A stretch of DNA of 64,000 nucleotides from NCBI RefSeq assembly GCF_026891975.1, contig NZ_JAPTGB010000005.1, positions 1 to 64,000 on the forward strand, read 5' to 3'. The translations under genes were made by a program, and so were the position numbers. Shown here piece after piece: positions 27,152-35,939 of this stretch; positions within the stretch are counted from its first letter, which is position 1, and every line of letters starts with the position of its first letter. Origin of the DNA: Methanocorpusculum petauri (lineage in GTDB: Archaea; Halobacteriota; Methanomicrobia; Methanomicrobiales; Methanocorpusculaceae). The notes under the pieces were generated by a model. That model did not search any database. It saw only the letters and a list, made by a program, of their open reading frames with translations, and was not told the DNA's origin.

Positions 27152-28336
27152 TTACAGTGTCTTATGACGCTGTTCGATTGCATCGGCCAGTTGCCGGAGG
27201 GCTTTAATTGCCTCTTCCTCCGGGAGGCCTCTGATGTAAACCGGATCGAGCATCTCTGCACCAAGGGGTTCAAGCATCTCTCCGAGATAATTGACGGCAT
27301 TGGTACCCCAGCCGTAAGAGCCGATAACACCAAGATGCTTCACCTTCGGGCGCAGTGCACGAATGAGATAGGCGGCATTCACTGCGACCGGATGCGGGCC
27401 GAAAAGAACCGTCGGGGTTGCGACAATAATCGTTGCCGCATCCACAATGGCACTGCCGAGAACGCCCGTATCCGTTTCCAGCAGATTGTACTGCTGGACC
27501 GGCACACCACGCTGAACGAGATCGTCCACGAGGAACTTGGTCATCAGCTCCGTACTTCCATGCATCGAGACATAGGCCACGATGACAAGATTTTTCGGAT
27601 TGTCGCCTGACCAGTCGCGGTAGAGATCGAGGATCTTTGCCGGCATCTTCAGTGCCGGACCGTGACTTGGTCCGATGATCTTCGGGGCAATCTCATCAAC
27701 GAGTTTGAGGTGATCCTGCACCGAGGATCGGAACGGCATCATGATTGCAGCGTAGTACCGCTTTGCCGCCTCAAGATAATCAGGACTCTCATCATCCTGG
27801 AAAAGCGTCGGAGCGGCGTAATGAGTACCGAGGAAATCGGTCGTAAAGAGAACCTTATCCTCCACCACTTCAGTGAACATCGTGTCCGGCCAGTGAACCC
27901 AGGGGGCAAGATAGAACTTCAGTGTCTTATCACCCAGGGAAAGGGTTTCCCGGTCACCGATGGTAATGAACCGATCCTCAACCTCTTCGAGATGGTGCAT
28001 TGCCAGTAAGAGACCCTTGCAGGTTTCGTTGGTAACGATCTTCGCACTCGGATACACCTCGAGAAGCAGCGGCAGAAGACCGGAATGGTCCTGTTCTGCA
28101 TGGTCGATGACGATGTAGTCAAGCGAGTGCTGCTCGAGGCGCATGAGGTTGGTGATGAAATCTGCTTCGTCGTTCGGTTTGCAGGTATCAATCAGTGCGG
28201 TCTTCTCGCTGCCTTTGACGAGGTAGGCATTGTAACTGCTGCCCCGCGGGGTCGGCATGATAGCATCAAAGTACCGGAGATCCCAGTCAATCGTACCGAC
28301 GGAGTAAATCCGGTCACAAATCTCACGCGCTGCCAT
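27152..28336 (-). CDS. fprA: F420H2 oxidase-type A-flavoprotein
   Basis: A 394-residue flavodiiron protein: a metallo-beta-lactamase domain with DHAEQDHSG and HWPDTMF supplying diiron ligands, and a C-terminal flavodoxin domain beginning IVAYVSMHGSTELM. In methanogens FprA reduces O2 to water with F420H2. It starts 6 bp after the rubredoxin gene and is cotranscribed with it. Confidence 0.93.
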   Translation of the reverse strand: MAAREICDRIYSVGTIDWDLRYFDAIMPTPRGSSYNAYLVKGSEKTALIDTCKPNDEADFITNLMRLEQHSLDYIVIDHAEQDHSGLLPLLLEVYPSAKIVTNETCKGLLLAMHHLEEVEDRFITIGDRETLSLGDKTLKFYLAPWVHWPDTMFTEVVEDKVLFTTDFLGTHYAAPTLFQDDESPDYLEAAKRYYAAIMMPFRSSVQDHLKLVDEIAPKIIGPSHGPALKMPAKILDLYRDWSGDNPKNLVIVAYVSMHGSTELMTKFLVDDLVQRGVPVQQYNLLETDTGVLGSAIVDAATIIVATPTVLFGPHPVAVNAAYLIRALRPKVKHLGVIGSYGWGTNAVNYLGEMLEPLGAEMLDPVYIRGLPEEEAIKALRQLADAIEQRHKTL

Positions 28337-28342
28337 GGGAGG

Positions 28343-28498
28343 TTACACCTTTTTGAACTGGCTCTTGGGCGCGCCGCAGACCGGGCATTTCCACGTGTCG
28401 GGAAGATCTTCAAAGGCGGTTCCTGCCGGATGCATGATGCCTGCACCTTTCTCGGGATCATACACGTATCCGCAGATTACACAACGATATTTGTCCAT
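28343..28498 (-). CDS. rub: Rubredoxin
   Basis: A 51-residue protein beginning [20 protein letters not shown], with the second iron pair in [11 protein letters not shown]. It is an electron carrier likely serving FprA or desulfoferrodoxin. GGAAGG lies 9-14 bp upstream of the ATG. It is the first gene of the oxygen-defence operon. Confidence 0.95.
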   Translation of the reverse strand: MDKYRCVICGYVYDPEKGAGIMHPAGTAFEDLPDTWKCPVCGAPKSQFKKV

Positions 28499-28511
28499 TT
28501 TGATTTTCCTT

Positions 28512-28556
28512 CCTTATAATAAGGCATAGTACTATTGGGAGCGATAATTTATATTT
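28512..28556 (-). promoter_or_regulatory. Promoter and palindrome of the rubredoxin-fprA operon
   Basis: On the minus strand AAAATATAAATTATC (about 28544-28557) is a good TATA box. A perfect 13-base palindrome, CCTTAT-A-ATAAGG (28512-28524), covers the expected transcription start and could bind a redox-responsive repressor. The regulator is unknown. Confidence 0.5.
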
Positions 28557-28644
28557 TGTTGGGATGTGACACTTGACGGGATATTTTTCGTCCCTGTCAC
28601 CGAACTGACTTTATAAGTGAGTGCATCCTAAAATAGGAATAATT

Positions 28645-29853
28645 ATGGAGGATAGAGGTGCAAACCAGAAAATTCGCGGCGTTATCTGCGGTCATTTTCT
28701 GATTGATATTTATACGCCGGTATTGGCACTGATTCTGCCGCTGCTGATTGCACAGATGAATCTTTCGTACTTCCTTGCGGGACTGATTGTTACCGTGTTC
28801 AATGTGACCTCATCAGTCTCGCAGCCGTTCATCGGCCTCTACGGGGACAAGACCGGCTGGCGGGCAAGCGTCCCGCTGTGTCTGGTGATCGGCAGTGTGG
28901 GAATCAGCCTCACGGCAATTTCGGGAAATTATCTGCTGCTGCTGTTCCTCGCGGCGGGAGCGGCGATCGGCCATGCACTGTTCCATCCGGCAGCAATGGA
29001 TATTATGTACTCCTTGAGTCCTCCGGCAAAACGCGGTCTCTACAACTCTATCTTTACAACGAGCGGGAGTATCGGGTATGCGATCGGCCCGGTTCTTGCA
29101 GGAGTCCTGATCACAGTCGGCGGTCTTCCGGCGGTTGCATGGCTGGTAATTCCGGGTATTGTCGGGGCAACGTGGATGTACCGGAACAACCGGAGATTCC
29201 GTCCTGCGGCTGGCGAATCTGCGGCAGTACGAAAGCCGGTGCAGACGGAGATACCTGCAACGAAGAAGAAGTACTGGTGGGTGCCGGCAGGTCTGGTTGT
29301 TGCCATCTGTTCGCTGCGGGCATGGGCATATCTGGGGATCATTACGTATCTGCCGACACTGCTGGTGCTCGGTCATCACGGCCTTGACACCTTTACGGCA
29401 TCACTTGTGGTGACCGTCATGCTGTTCGCAGGTGTCGCGGGACAGATTGCGGGAGGATATCTGTCGGATAGGTTTGGCCGAAAGGAGATGCTGGTCATCG
29501 GTCTTGCAGGGGCAATTCCGTTCTTCGCACTGATCTTTTCCACAAATGAACTGCTGATGTATCTGGGCGTGATGATGTATGCGTTCTTTGCATCGTCCTG
29601 CTACGTGATGTCGGTAACAATGACGCAGGATCTGCTGCCCGGCAACGTCGGCTTTGCTTCCGGGCTGACACTCGGCTTTTCGATGGGAGTCGGCGGAGTC
29701 GGGGCTGCGGTCATCGGCTGGGCAGCGGATGTGATGGGATCGCTTTCTGCGGCGCTGTATCTTTTGATCATCCCGACAATCCTCTGTCCGGTTCTTGCAC
29801 TGCTGATCAGGTATCCGCTGAAGAGCCTGGCCCGGAAAAGCTCTCCGGCATAA
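28645..29853 (+). CDS. MFS transporter, fosmidomycin-resistance type
   Basis: A 402-residue, 12-segment transporter. GLYGDKTG after helix 2-3 and GGYLSDRFGRKE after helix 8 are the two MFS loop motifs, and AAIGHALFHPAAM resembles the Fsr subgroup. The start ATG 28645 lies about 28 bp after CTTTATAAGTG (28609-28619), which indicates a leaderless mRNA and rules out the GTG 24 bp upstream. The exported compound is unknown. Confidence 0.85.
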   Translation: MEDRGANQKIRGVICGHFLIDIYTPVLALILPLLIAQMNLSYFLAGLIVTVFNVTSSVSQPFIGLYGDKTGWRASVPLCLVIGSVGISLTAISGNYLLLLFLAAGAAIGHALFHPAAMDIMYSLSPPAKRGLYNSIFTTSGSIGYAIGPVLAGVLITVGGLPAVAWLVIPGIVGATWMYRNNRRFRPAAGESAAVRKPVQTEIPATKKKYWWVPAGLVVAICSLRAWAYLGIITYLPTLLVLGHHGLDTFTASLVVTVMLFAGVAGQIAGGYLSDRFGRKEMLVIGLAGAIPFFALIFSTNELLMYLGVMMYAFFASSCYVMSVTMTQDLLPGNVGFASGLTLGFSMGVGGVGAAVIGWAADVMGSLSAALYLLIIPTILCPVLALLIRYPLKSLARKSSPA

Positions 29854-29876
29854 TTTTTTTCAAAAAAAAAGAAAAT
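29854..29876. terminator. Bidirectional oligo-T terminator
   Basis: A run of seven T followed by nine A lies exactly between the convergent MFS and thiC stop codons. Each strand therefore ends in an oligo-T tract. Confidence 0.55.
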
Positions 29877-31142
29877 TCAGATCTTCTTCTCAAGCGCTTT
29901 TTCCACGATCTTAATCGCACACAGATCGCCGCACATCGAACAGGTCTCGCAGTCGCCGTCGCGGTCATGCACGGCACGGGCATGGTCTCCGAACAGTGCA
30001 AGCGAATACTGTGCCTCCCAGTCCAGCGTCCGGCGTGCCTCAGCCATGGCAGCCTGCCGGGGAAGCTCCGTCTCGCGTCTGCGGGACAGATCACCAATAT
30101 GCGCCGCAACTTTTGCAACCCGCGTCCCCTCAATAATATCCCGCGTATCCGGAAGCGCCAGATGCTCGGACGGCGACACCATGCACAGGAAATCCGCACC
30201 AGCCGCCGCCGCCGCAGCCCCGCCGATAGCACCCGTAATATGATCGTACCCGGGCGCAATATCCGAGACAAGCGGACCGAGGAGATAGAGCGGCGCAAAA
30301 TCCGTAATCTCCTTAATCATCTTCACATTATAGGAAATCTCCGCATAATCCATATGCCCCGGCCCCTCGATCATCCGCTGCACGCCTTTTGTATGCGCAA
30401 CCCGGGCAAGCTTTCCAAGCGTCAGATACTCCTGCGACTTCGCAAGTTTCACCGAATCCACATACGCACCCGGCCGCATCCCGTCACCGAGCGACAGCGC
30501 AATCTCATACTCATCCAGAATCTCCAGCAGATAGTCGAACTCCGCATACAGCGGGTTCTCCTCGCCGGACGCAAGCATCATCGCCGTATGAAACGAACCG
30601 CCCCGGGAAACCACACCCATCACCCGGGGATCAAGCCGGAGCGTCTCCACAACCTCCCGGTTCACCCCGCAGTGCAGCGTCATGAAATCCACACCCTGTT
30701 CCGCCTGTTCGCGGATAACCTTGAACAGCAGATCCGCGGAGAGATCAATCACATTTCCGGCACGCCGCACCGCCTCATAGATCGGCACCGTCCCGACCGG
30801 AATCGCAAGTTTCAGAATCCCGCGCCGCATCGCCGCAAGATCGCCGCCGGTCGACAGATCCATAATCGCATCCGCGCCGTTTGCAATCGCCGCAGATGCT
30901 TTTTCCATCTCCATCGCAGGATCACACCGCTGACCGGACGTCCCGATATTCACATTGACCTTAACCTTCGTTCCCTCGCCGATAGCACACGGCGTATAAT
31001 CCCGTTTCGCGTTCTTCAGAAGAATCGTTCTGCCGGCAGCAATGGATCGGGCAAGCGCCTCAGGCGTCATCCCTTCAGCCTGTGCCGTTTCAGCAAGACC
31101 AGTCACATCGCCGGCCCGGCAGTCGCGGAGTATTGAGTGCAT
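29877..31142 (-). CDS. thiC: Phosphomethylpyrimidine synthase (radical SAM)
   Basis: A 421-residue enzyme converting AIR to the thiamine pyrimidine HMP-P. It has NVNIGTSGQRCD near residue 65 and the C-terminal cluster motif CETCSMCGDLC (C-x2-C-x4-C). Only 38 bp separate its start from the divergent MBL gene, leaving no room for a TPP riboswitch. It is slightly shorter than bacterial ThiC, as usual for archaea. Confidence 0.95.
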   Translation of the reverse strand: MHSILRDCRAGDVTGLAETAQAEGMTPEALARSIAAGRTILLKNAKRDYTPCAIGEGTKVKVNVNIGTSGQRCDPAMEMEKASAAIANGADAIMDLSTGGDLAAMRRGILKLAIPVGTVPIYEAVRRAGNVIDLSADLLFKVIREQAEQGVDFMTLHCGVNREVVETLRLDPRVMGVVSRGGSFHTAMMLASGEENPLYAEFDYLLEILDEYEIALSLGDGMRPGAYVDSVKLAKSQEYLTLGKLARVAHTKGVQRMIEGPGHMDYAEISYNVKMIKEITDFAPLYLLGPLVSDIAPGYDHITGAIGGAAAAAAGADFLCMVSPSEHLALPDTRDIIEGTRVAKVAAHIGDLSRRRETELPRQAAMAEARRTLDWEAQYSLALFGDHARAVHDRDGDCETCSMCGDLCAIKIVEKALEKKI

Positions 31143-31180
31143 TCGATTATATCATTTGTTCGCACGACTCATTATACTGT
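31143..31180. promoter_or_regulatory. Overlapping divergent promoters of thiC and the MBL gene
   Basis: The 38-bp gap holds ATTATATCAT (about 31147-31156) for the plus strand and AGTATAATGAG (about 31169-31179, minus strand) for thiC. Each sits about 25-30 bases from the opposite start codon, so both mRNAs are probably leaderless and the promoters are interlocked. Confidence 0.55.
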
Positions 31181-31783
31181 ATGCGTGAACCTATCCGCTG
31201 GCTCAAAGAAATCGGCTGGCGTGCAAACTCCTACATCTGTGGAAACATTCTCGTTGACGCCTCCCAGCCGGTAACGGAAGTCGCCCCGTATAAAGAGCAG
31301 ATCGACACCATCGTCCTCACCCACGGCCACTATGATCATATGGCAAACCTTGCCGCCCTCGCAGACCTTTGCGAAGCATCGGTCTGCATCGGGGAAGGCG
31401 ACCTCGCCTTCCTCACCGACGACGCACTCTCGCTTGCCTCCCATTTCGGCCAGCACGCACCCGGACTTGCCGCCGAACCGCTCGCGGACGGTGACCGGAT
31501 CGGAGAGTTCACCGTCATCCACACACCCGGCCATACACGGGGAAGCATCTGCCTCTACCGCGAAGAAGACGGCGCCTTAATCGCCGGAGACACCCTGTTC
31601 CCGCACGGCTCGTTCGGCAGAACCGACCTGCCGACAGGCAGCCACGCAGACCTCACCGCTTCCATCAACCGGCTTGCAGCACTCCGCATCGACTCGCTCT
31701 GGTGCGGTCACGACATGCCCGTCCCGTCCGGCGCAATGCGGGACGTGCTCCTCTCCCAGGCGGAAGTACCAAAGTATGGATAA
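31181..31783 (+). CDS. Metallo-beta-lactamase fold hydrolase, glyoxalase II-like
   Basis: A 200-residue protein with LTHGHYDHM, the HTPGHTRGSICLY motif, AGDTLFPHGSFGRTD and a final CGHDMP, giving the full set of metal ligands. It likely hydrolyses a thioester or related substrate. The start MREPIRWL was chosen from the promoter position. It overlaps the next gene by 8 bp. Confidence 0.88.
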   Translation: MREPIRWLKEIGWRANSYICGNILVDASQPVTEVAPYKEQIDTIVLTHGHYDHMANLAALADLCEASVCIGEGDLAFLTDDALSLASHFGQHAPGLAAEPLADGDRIGEFTVIHTPGHTRGSICLYREEDGALIAGDTLFPHGSFGRTDLPTGSHADLTASINRLAALRIDSLWCGHDMPVPSGAMRDVLLSQAEVPKYG

Positions 31784-32216
31784 AGGAGTCTACTGCCTGC
31801 TGCTGGAATGCACCGCCCCGCAAACAATCCGGATCGGCGCACTCGGTGAACGAAACTTTGTCCCCGGCTGGTATCTGTATACCGGCTCGGCGCTCGGCAG
31901 CGGCGGACTTTCACGGGTGAGCCGCCACATCCGGTTCTACCGCGAACAGTACCGCAAACCCAAATGGCACATCGACTATTTCATGGCAGACGAAGTCGTC
32001 CGGCTGCGCAAAGTGATCTGTGCAAAAACGGAAGCAGACCTCGAATGCGTACTCGCCGCAGCCATCGGCGGTGACGGCGTTGCCGCATTCGGCTGTTCGG
32101 ACTGCGACTGTGCCACCCATCTTTTTTACCGGAAGAAAAATCCCGAACCAGAAGTCATGACCGCGTTTGAGCGGACCGGACTCTGCGGTGCGGTACACAA
32201 CGTGGACGAATCGTAA
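31776..32216 (+). CDS. DUF123 / GIY-YIG-like protein
   Basis: A 146-residue protein of the DUF123 family, sometimes fused to endonuclease III: GVYCLLLE, RIGALGE, PGWYLYTGSALGSGGL, KWHIDYFM and the terminal cysteine-rich GCSDCDCATHLFY. A nuclease role is suggested by the GIY-YIG-like fold but is unproved. Translation is coupled to the MBL gene. Confidence 0.82.
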   Translation: MDKGVYCLLLECTAPQTIRIGALGERNFVPGWYLYTGSALGSGGLSRVSRHIRFYREQYRKPKWHIDYFMADEVVRLRKVICAKTEADLECVLAAAIGGDGVAAFGCSDCDCATHLFYRKKNPEPEVMTAFERTGLCGAVHNVDES

Positions 32217-32231
32217 AAAAAAGGGAGAGAC

Positions 32232-34256
32232 TCACGCTCTCCGCAGAAGGAACACACCTGCCACAGCAATCCCTGCAAAAATACCGGCAAGCGGCACAGG
32301 AGACGCAGTGGGCGAGGGAACAACATCGCCGGACGACGAAATATCCCCGCCGATGGACGCCGTAACCTCCTCATCAATCAGATTACTCTCCACCACCAGC
32401 CAGGAAAGCTGATCTTCGGGGAACTCCTCATACCACAGATTCTCCAGCGGATTCGCACCGAACGTGAACGGGGTTCCCGCAACCGTGGTGATCGTATCCT
32501 CCGACTCATTATAGACCAGCAGATCCGGCACAAACACATCGCCGGGCAGCAGATCCGTAGTATCCCACAACTGCAAACTCATCAGACCGGTTTTTTCGTC
32601 CCGAAGAACCGAAAACACCTGCATCCGCAGAATATCCCCTGCAGCCGGATCAAGTAGTACCGTTATCATCGACGGATGGGTATCCTCCACACCGTTCACA
32701 ACCCGCGTCAGATTACCTTCAATGGAATAAATCTCCCGTAGTTTTCCATTTTCATACATCGTACTCGCATACTTCATGCTGATGAGCACATCCTCGCCCC
32801 CATTGTTCAGCACAAACCATTTTCCGTCCCAGTCGCAGGGATAATACTTGCCGGTCGGCACCATTTTCCAGATACCATCATCCGATTCGTTGTAAATCTT
32901 CTCCAAGGGCCGTTCTCCGATCACAATATCGGATCCGTTCACCGTGTAGAGATACCCCGCGGTCGTCTCGGTGATACCGGAGGTATCTTCCTCTGCATCA
33001 GATGCCGGCGTCACATTGGTCTTCGGAGCCGTAGAGACATAGGCAGTGTAAAAACGATACCAGCCGTCATTGCCCAGGGACACGGATTCATGCAGTACCT
33101 CCTTTCCCGGAAGAGTCGAGAGGTACAGGGAGGGGAAAGAGGTTACTGAAATGCCTTTGGCAGAAGAATACTGCCCGTCATCAGTGGCAGCAATAACCGC
33201 TGCGTCAACTGCTGCCATCACCTCTCCTGCGGCAGTATGCAGATCGCCCTCCCAGGTATTGGCAGAGATGATATCGGCAAACTGCCAGAGATCAATGGAG
33301 ACGGGAGTATCCGCTCCACTGCTGACACCAAAGAGCTGGGTTTCGTGATAGGCATCGGTGACTGCCGGAATAGAGTTGGCAGAGGACAGGGCATCCTCAA
33401 GAGCTGCACCAAAGGTGTTCAGCGCGTCCACCACTCCCGGAACCTTCGCCGACTCGATCAGTGCATACGTACTCACATGGTTATCGCGGGCAGTTTCGAT
33501 GATCTCCACCCCGAGTTCTCTGGGAGAAATTGCCGGATTTTCGGACAGCGTCCGTCCAAGTTTCGTATAGTTTACTGCGCCGCAGTCAACGATCTGCTCG
33601 GCTGCGATCAGGTAGTCCGCGTGATCATCAAGGGTATTCAGTGTTTCCACCGTTCCCATGAGGCAGGCGTGCATGATGATCATATCATAGGTTCTGCCCG
33701 AAAGCCCGTCGGCCATATCCGGCAGGGACAGCATAGTACCGGTTACCGTATTCATTCCGTACCCGGAAACTCCGCCACCATGATCCAGAAAGATGAGATA
33801 CGTGTTTGCATCAGCAAGGTTCATGCGGTGCTGGTACGTTTCAGCAAAAGTAAGAGATTCCCGCAGGCCGTCGGGCGTGGAAATATCAGCAGAAATCCGC
33901 TCCAGAACAGCGGCATCCTCACTCACGTTACCGTTGTGGGCTGAAAGGTCCCGGGCCAAAAGCGATGCATTGGTTATGGTGATGCCGGTATCCCAGCCGG
34001 GTTTCTGGGACCCGCCGTAGATGATCAGCATTTCCCCTGCGTCCGGGTTCCAGCTGGAGGTCATATTCTGCATAAGTACAGACATCTCACCGTGTTCCGA
34101 CTCAAGATCAGCTCCGACGATGTAGATTATGAGATAATTCTTCGCGGTTCCGCTGTCAGTTCCGGCAGCCGCAGCAGGGAAGATGCAGGCTGCAACCAGC
34201 AGCAGGACAAGAACAGCAGACGCTGTCCGGATTCGTTGTTGGTTTTCAGGAATCAC
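32232..34256 (-). CDS. Secreted clostripain-family (C11) cysteine protease
   Basis: A 674-residue exported protein. It has a signal peptide (SAVLVLLLVAACIFPAAAA), a C11 peptidase domain with the catalytic His in FLDHGGGVSGYG and Cys in MIIMHACLMGTVE, and a long beta-rich second half. The C-terminus has a Pro/Thr/Ser linker (SPTASP) followed by a hydrophobic span and LLRRA, the architecture of PGF-CTERM-type anchoring. It probably acts at the cell surface. Confidence 0.85.
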   Translation of the reverse strand: MIPENQQRIRTASAVLVLLLVAACIFPAAAAGTDSGTAKNYLIIYIVGADLESEHGEMSVLMQNMTSSWNPDAGEMLIIYGGSQKPGWDTGITITNASLLARDLSAHNGNVSEDAAVLERISADISTPDGLRESLTFAETYQHRMNLADANTYLIFLDHGGGVSGYGMNTVTGTMLSLPDMADGLSGRTYDMIIMHACLMGTVETLNTLDDHADYLIAAEQIVDCGAVNYTKLGRTLSENPAISPRELGVEIIETARDNHVSTYALIESAKVPGVVDALNTFGAALEDALSSANSIPAVTDAYHETQLFGVSSGADTPVSIDLWQFADIISANTWEGDLHTAAGEVMAAVDAAVIAATDDGQYSSAKGISVTSFPSLYLSTLPGKEVLHESVSLGNDGWYRFYTAYVSTAPKTNVTPASDAEEDTSGITETTAGYLYTVNGSDIVIGERPLEKIYNESDDGIWKMVPTGKYYPCDWDGKWFVLNNGGEDVLISMKYASTMYENGKLREIYSIEGNLTRVVNGVEDTHPSMITVLLDPAAGDILRMQVFSVLRDEKTGLMSLQLWDTTDLLPGDVFVPDLLVYNESEDTITTVAGTPFTFGANPLENLWYEEFPEDQLSWLVVESNLIDEEVTASIGGDISSSGDVVPSPTASPVPLAGIFAGIAVAGVFLLRRA

Positions 34257-34340
34257 TGGCTTTTCCTCTACGAGGAAATATTACTGCATGATATATAATC
34301 CATTCTGTTTCGGGAGATGCGGAAAAAAGAACAGGTTCGG

Positions 34341-35282
34341 TTATTCCGGTGCTCCAAGCCGCTCTCCCACGCTCAGATAATGTCCGTTCACCAGTTCGAA
34401 TCCCGGCATCTCCCGTTTCCCTTCCGGCTTCGCCGACAGAATACACAATGCCCCGGCTCCCGTCATCACAACCGGCCCCTTCTTTCGTATGACATCCACC
34501 ACCTCGCCCGGCACACCCGAATATATCGCGGAAACCCGCTCGCTCCGGTAGATCAACAGTCGTTTTCCGTCCGGCAGCTGCGTATTCGCACACGGTGCGG
34601 GAGAGAGTCCCCGGATACGGTTATGCACCATACCTGCCGGAAGAGACCAGTCAATCACACACTCCTCTTTCGTAATAGACGGTGCAAACGTCGCCTGTGC
34701 CGGATTCTGCGGAACCGCACACACTCCGCCGCAGTCAATCAAATCCAGCGCTTCCGTCAGCGCCGCAGCGCCAAGCGCTGCAAGCCGGTCATGCAGTTCT
34801 CCAAACGTCTCATCCTCCCCGACGGCCAGCGAACGGGAAAGAATCACGTCGCCTGCATCCAGTTCCGGAGTGATATACATAATTGATACGCCCGCTTCCG
34901 GATCGCCGTTCAGCACCGAGTACTGCATCGGGGCGGCCCCACGATACCGGGGAAGCAGTGACCCGTGAATGTTAATCGTCTTATGTTTCGGCAGATGAAT
35001 GATGTTTTCGGGAATCATCATCCCAAACGCTACCACCACGCCGACATCCGGGGAAAGGGCGGCAAGCTCCTCTGCGAGAGACGGGTCTTTCATTGATTCC
35101 GGCTGGAAGATCGGGACTTCGTGGGCAAGTGCCCACTCCTTTACCGGTGAAAACGCGATCTTATTTCCCCGCCGGTTCGGTTTGTCCACCCGCGTCACGA
35201 CACCCACAATCTCATGACGGGCGGCGACCGCTTCCAGTGCAGGAACCGCGTAGGCGGGTGTGCCCATAAACAGAACTCTCAT
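34341..35282 (-). CDS. fmt: Methionyl-tRNA formyltransferase
   Basis: A 313-residue protein aligning end to end with bacterial Fmt: MGTPAYAVPALEAV, the catalytic NIHGSLLPRYRGAAPMQY, D in ELDAGDVI, and the C-terminal OB-like domain (ALCILSAKPEGKREMPG). Fmt formylates Met-tRNAi using 10-formyl-tetrahydrofolate. Archaea normally initiate with unformylated Met, so its presence is unusual and suggests transfer from bacteria. It overlaps def by 4 bp. A sugar-nucleotide formyltransferase is less likely because the tRNA-binding domain is present and def is adjacent. Confidence 0.88.
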   Translation of the reverse strand: MRVLFMGTPAYAVPALEAVAARHEIVGVVTRVDKPNRRGNKIAFSPVKEWALAHEVPIFQPESMKDPSLAEELAALSPDVGVVVAFGMMIPENIIHLPKHKTINIHGSLLPRYRGAAPMQYSVLNGDPEAGVSIMYITPELDAGDVILSRSLAVGEDETFGELHDRLAALGAAALTEALDLIDCGGVCAVPQNPAQATFAPSITKEECVIDWSLPAGMVHNRIRGLSPAPCANTQLPDGKRLLIYRSERVSAIYSGVPGEVVDVIRKKGPVVMTGAGALCILSAKPEGKREMPGFELVNGHYLSVGERLGAPE

Positions 35283-35785
35283 TGCGTTCCCTCCCGCCTC
35301 GCTGCTTCCGCTGCCAGCCGTTCCAGGTCACGGGAGATCAGTTTGCGGGCAATCGGAGTGATGCGGTCGACGAACAGCATGCCGTCCAGATGGTCAAACT
35401 CATGCTGAAACACCCGTGCCGGATAGTCTTTGAGTTCCTCTTCAACCGTCTCGCCCGCCTCGTTCAGGTACCGGACGGCGATCCGTTTCGGCCGCCGGAC
35501 TTTTTTGTGAATGCCCGGAACGGAAAGACATCCTTCCTCCATCTCGGCGACGGAGTTTCCGGAAGAGAGGATCTCCGGATTGATCACTTTGCGGACTTTG
35601 TCGCCTGCGTCCATGACAAAAAACCGTTGTGATATTCCGATCTGCGGAGCGGCAAGGCCGACGCCGTGATTTCCCCGCATGAACGGCACCATCTCGTCCA
35701 GCAGAGTGCACAGCTCCGGAGTGACGGATTCGACCGGTACGGCGACATCTGCGAGGACGGTTTCTCCGTAAATATAGACCCGCAT
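35279..35785 (-). CDS. def: Peptide deformylase
   Basis: A 168-residue enzyme with all three PDF motifs: GVGLAAPQIG, EGCLSVPG (metal Cys) and QHEFDHLDG (metal His and catalytic Glu). It removes formyl from nascent proteins. It is the first gene of the def-fmt operon, and translation of fmt is coupled to it. The intact active site argues for real use and not decay. Confidence 0.93.
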   Translation of the reverse strand: MRVYIYGETVLADVAVPVESVTPELCTLLDEMVPFMRGNHGVGLAAPQIGISQRFFVMDAGDKVRKVINPEILSSGNSVAEMEEGCLSVPGIHKKVRRPKRIAVRYLNEAGETVEEELKDYPARVFQHEFDHLDGMLFVDRITPIARKLISRDLERLAAEAARREGTQ

Positions 35786-35884
35786 AGTGCAGTACTGTTC
35801 GACGGCGGACTACATCAATCTGCGTTTTGTCCAGATACCGGGACAAATGTGACATTTATTATCTCACCGATCCCTGTAGTATGC

Positions 35885-35939
35885 AAGGGGGTTCCCTTCA
35901 CCAAGATTCGTGTGCAACCATTCATCCACTGATGAATGG
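35885..35939. repeat. Two adjacent hairpins at the edge of the accessory island
   Basis: AAGGG-GGTT-CCCTT (35885-35898) is followed by a perfect 9-bp stem, CCATTCATC-CACT-GATGAATGG (35918-35939). The second stem covers the ATG at 35936. It may be a recombination or replication site, or may control translation of the following gene. Confidence 0.6.

Noticed and set aside
31143-31180. TPP riboswitch upstream of thiC
   Set aside because: The 38-bp gap is too short for one.
34380-34400. GTTCGAATCC resembling a tRNA T-arm
   Set aside because: It lies in the fmt coding sequence (minus strand), and no acceptor or anticodon stems surround it.
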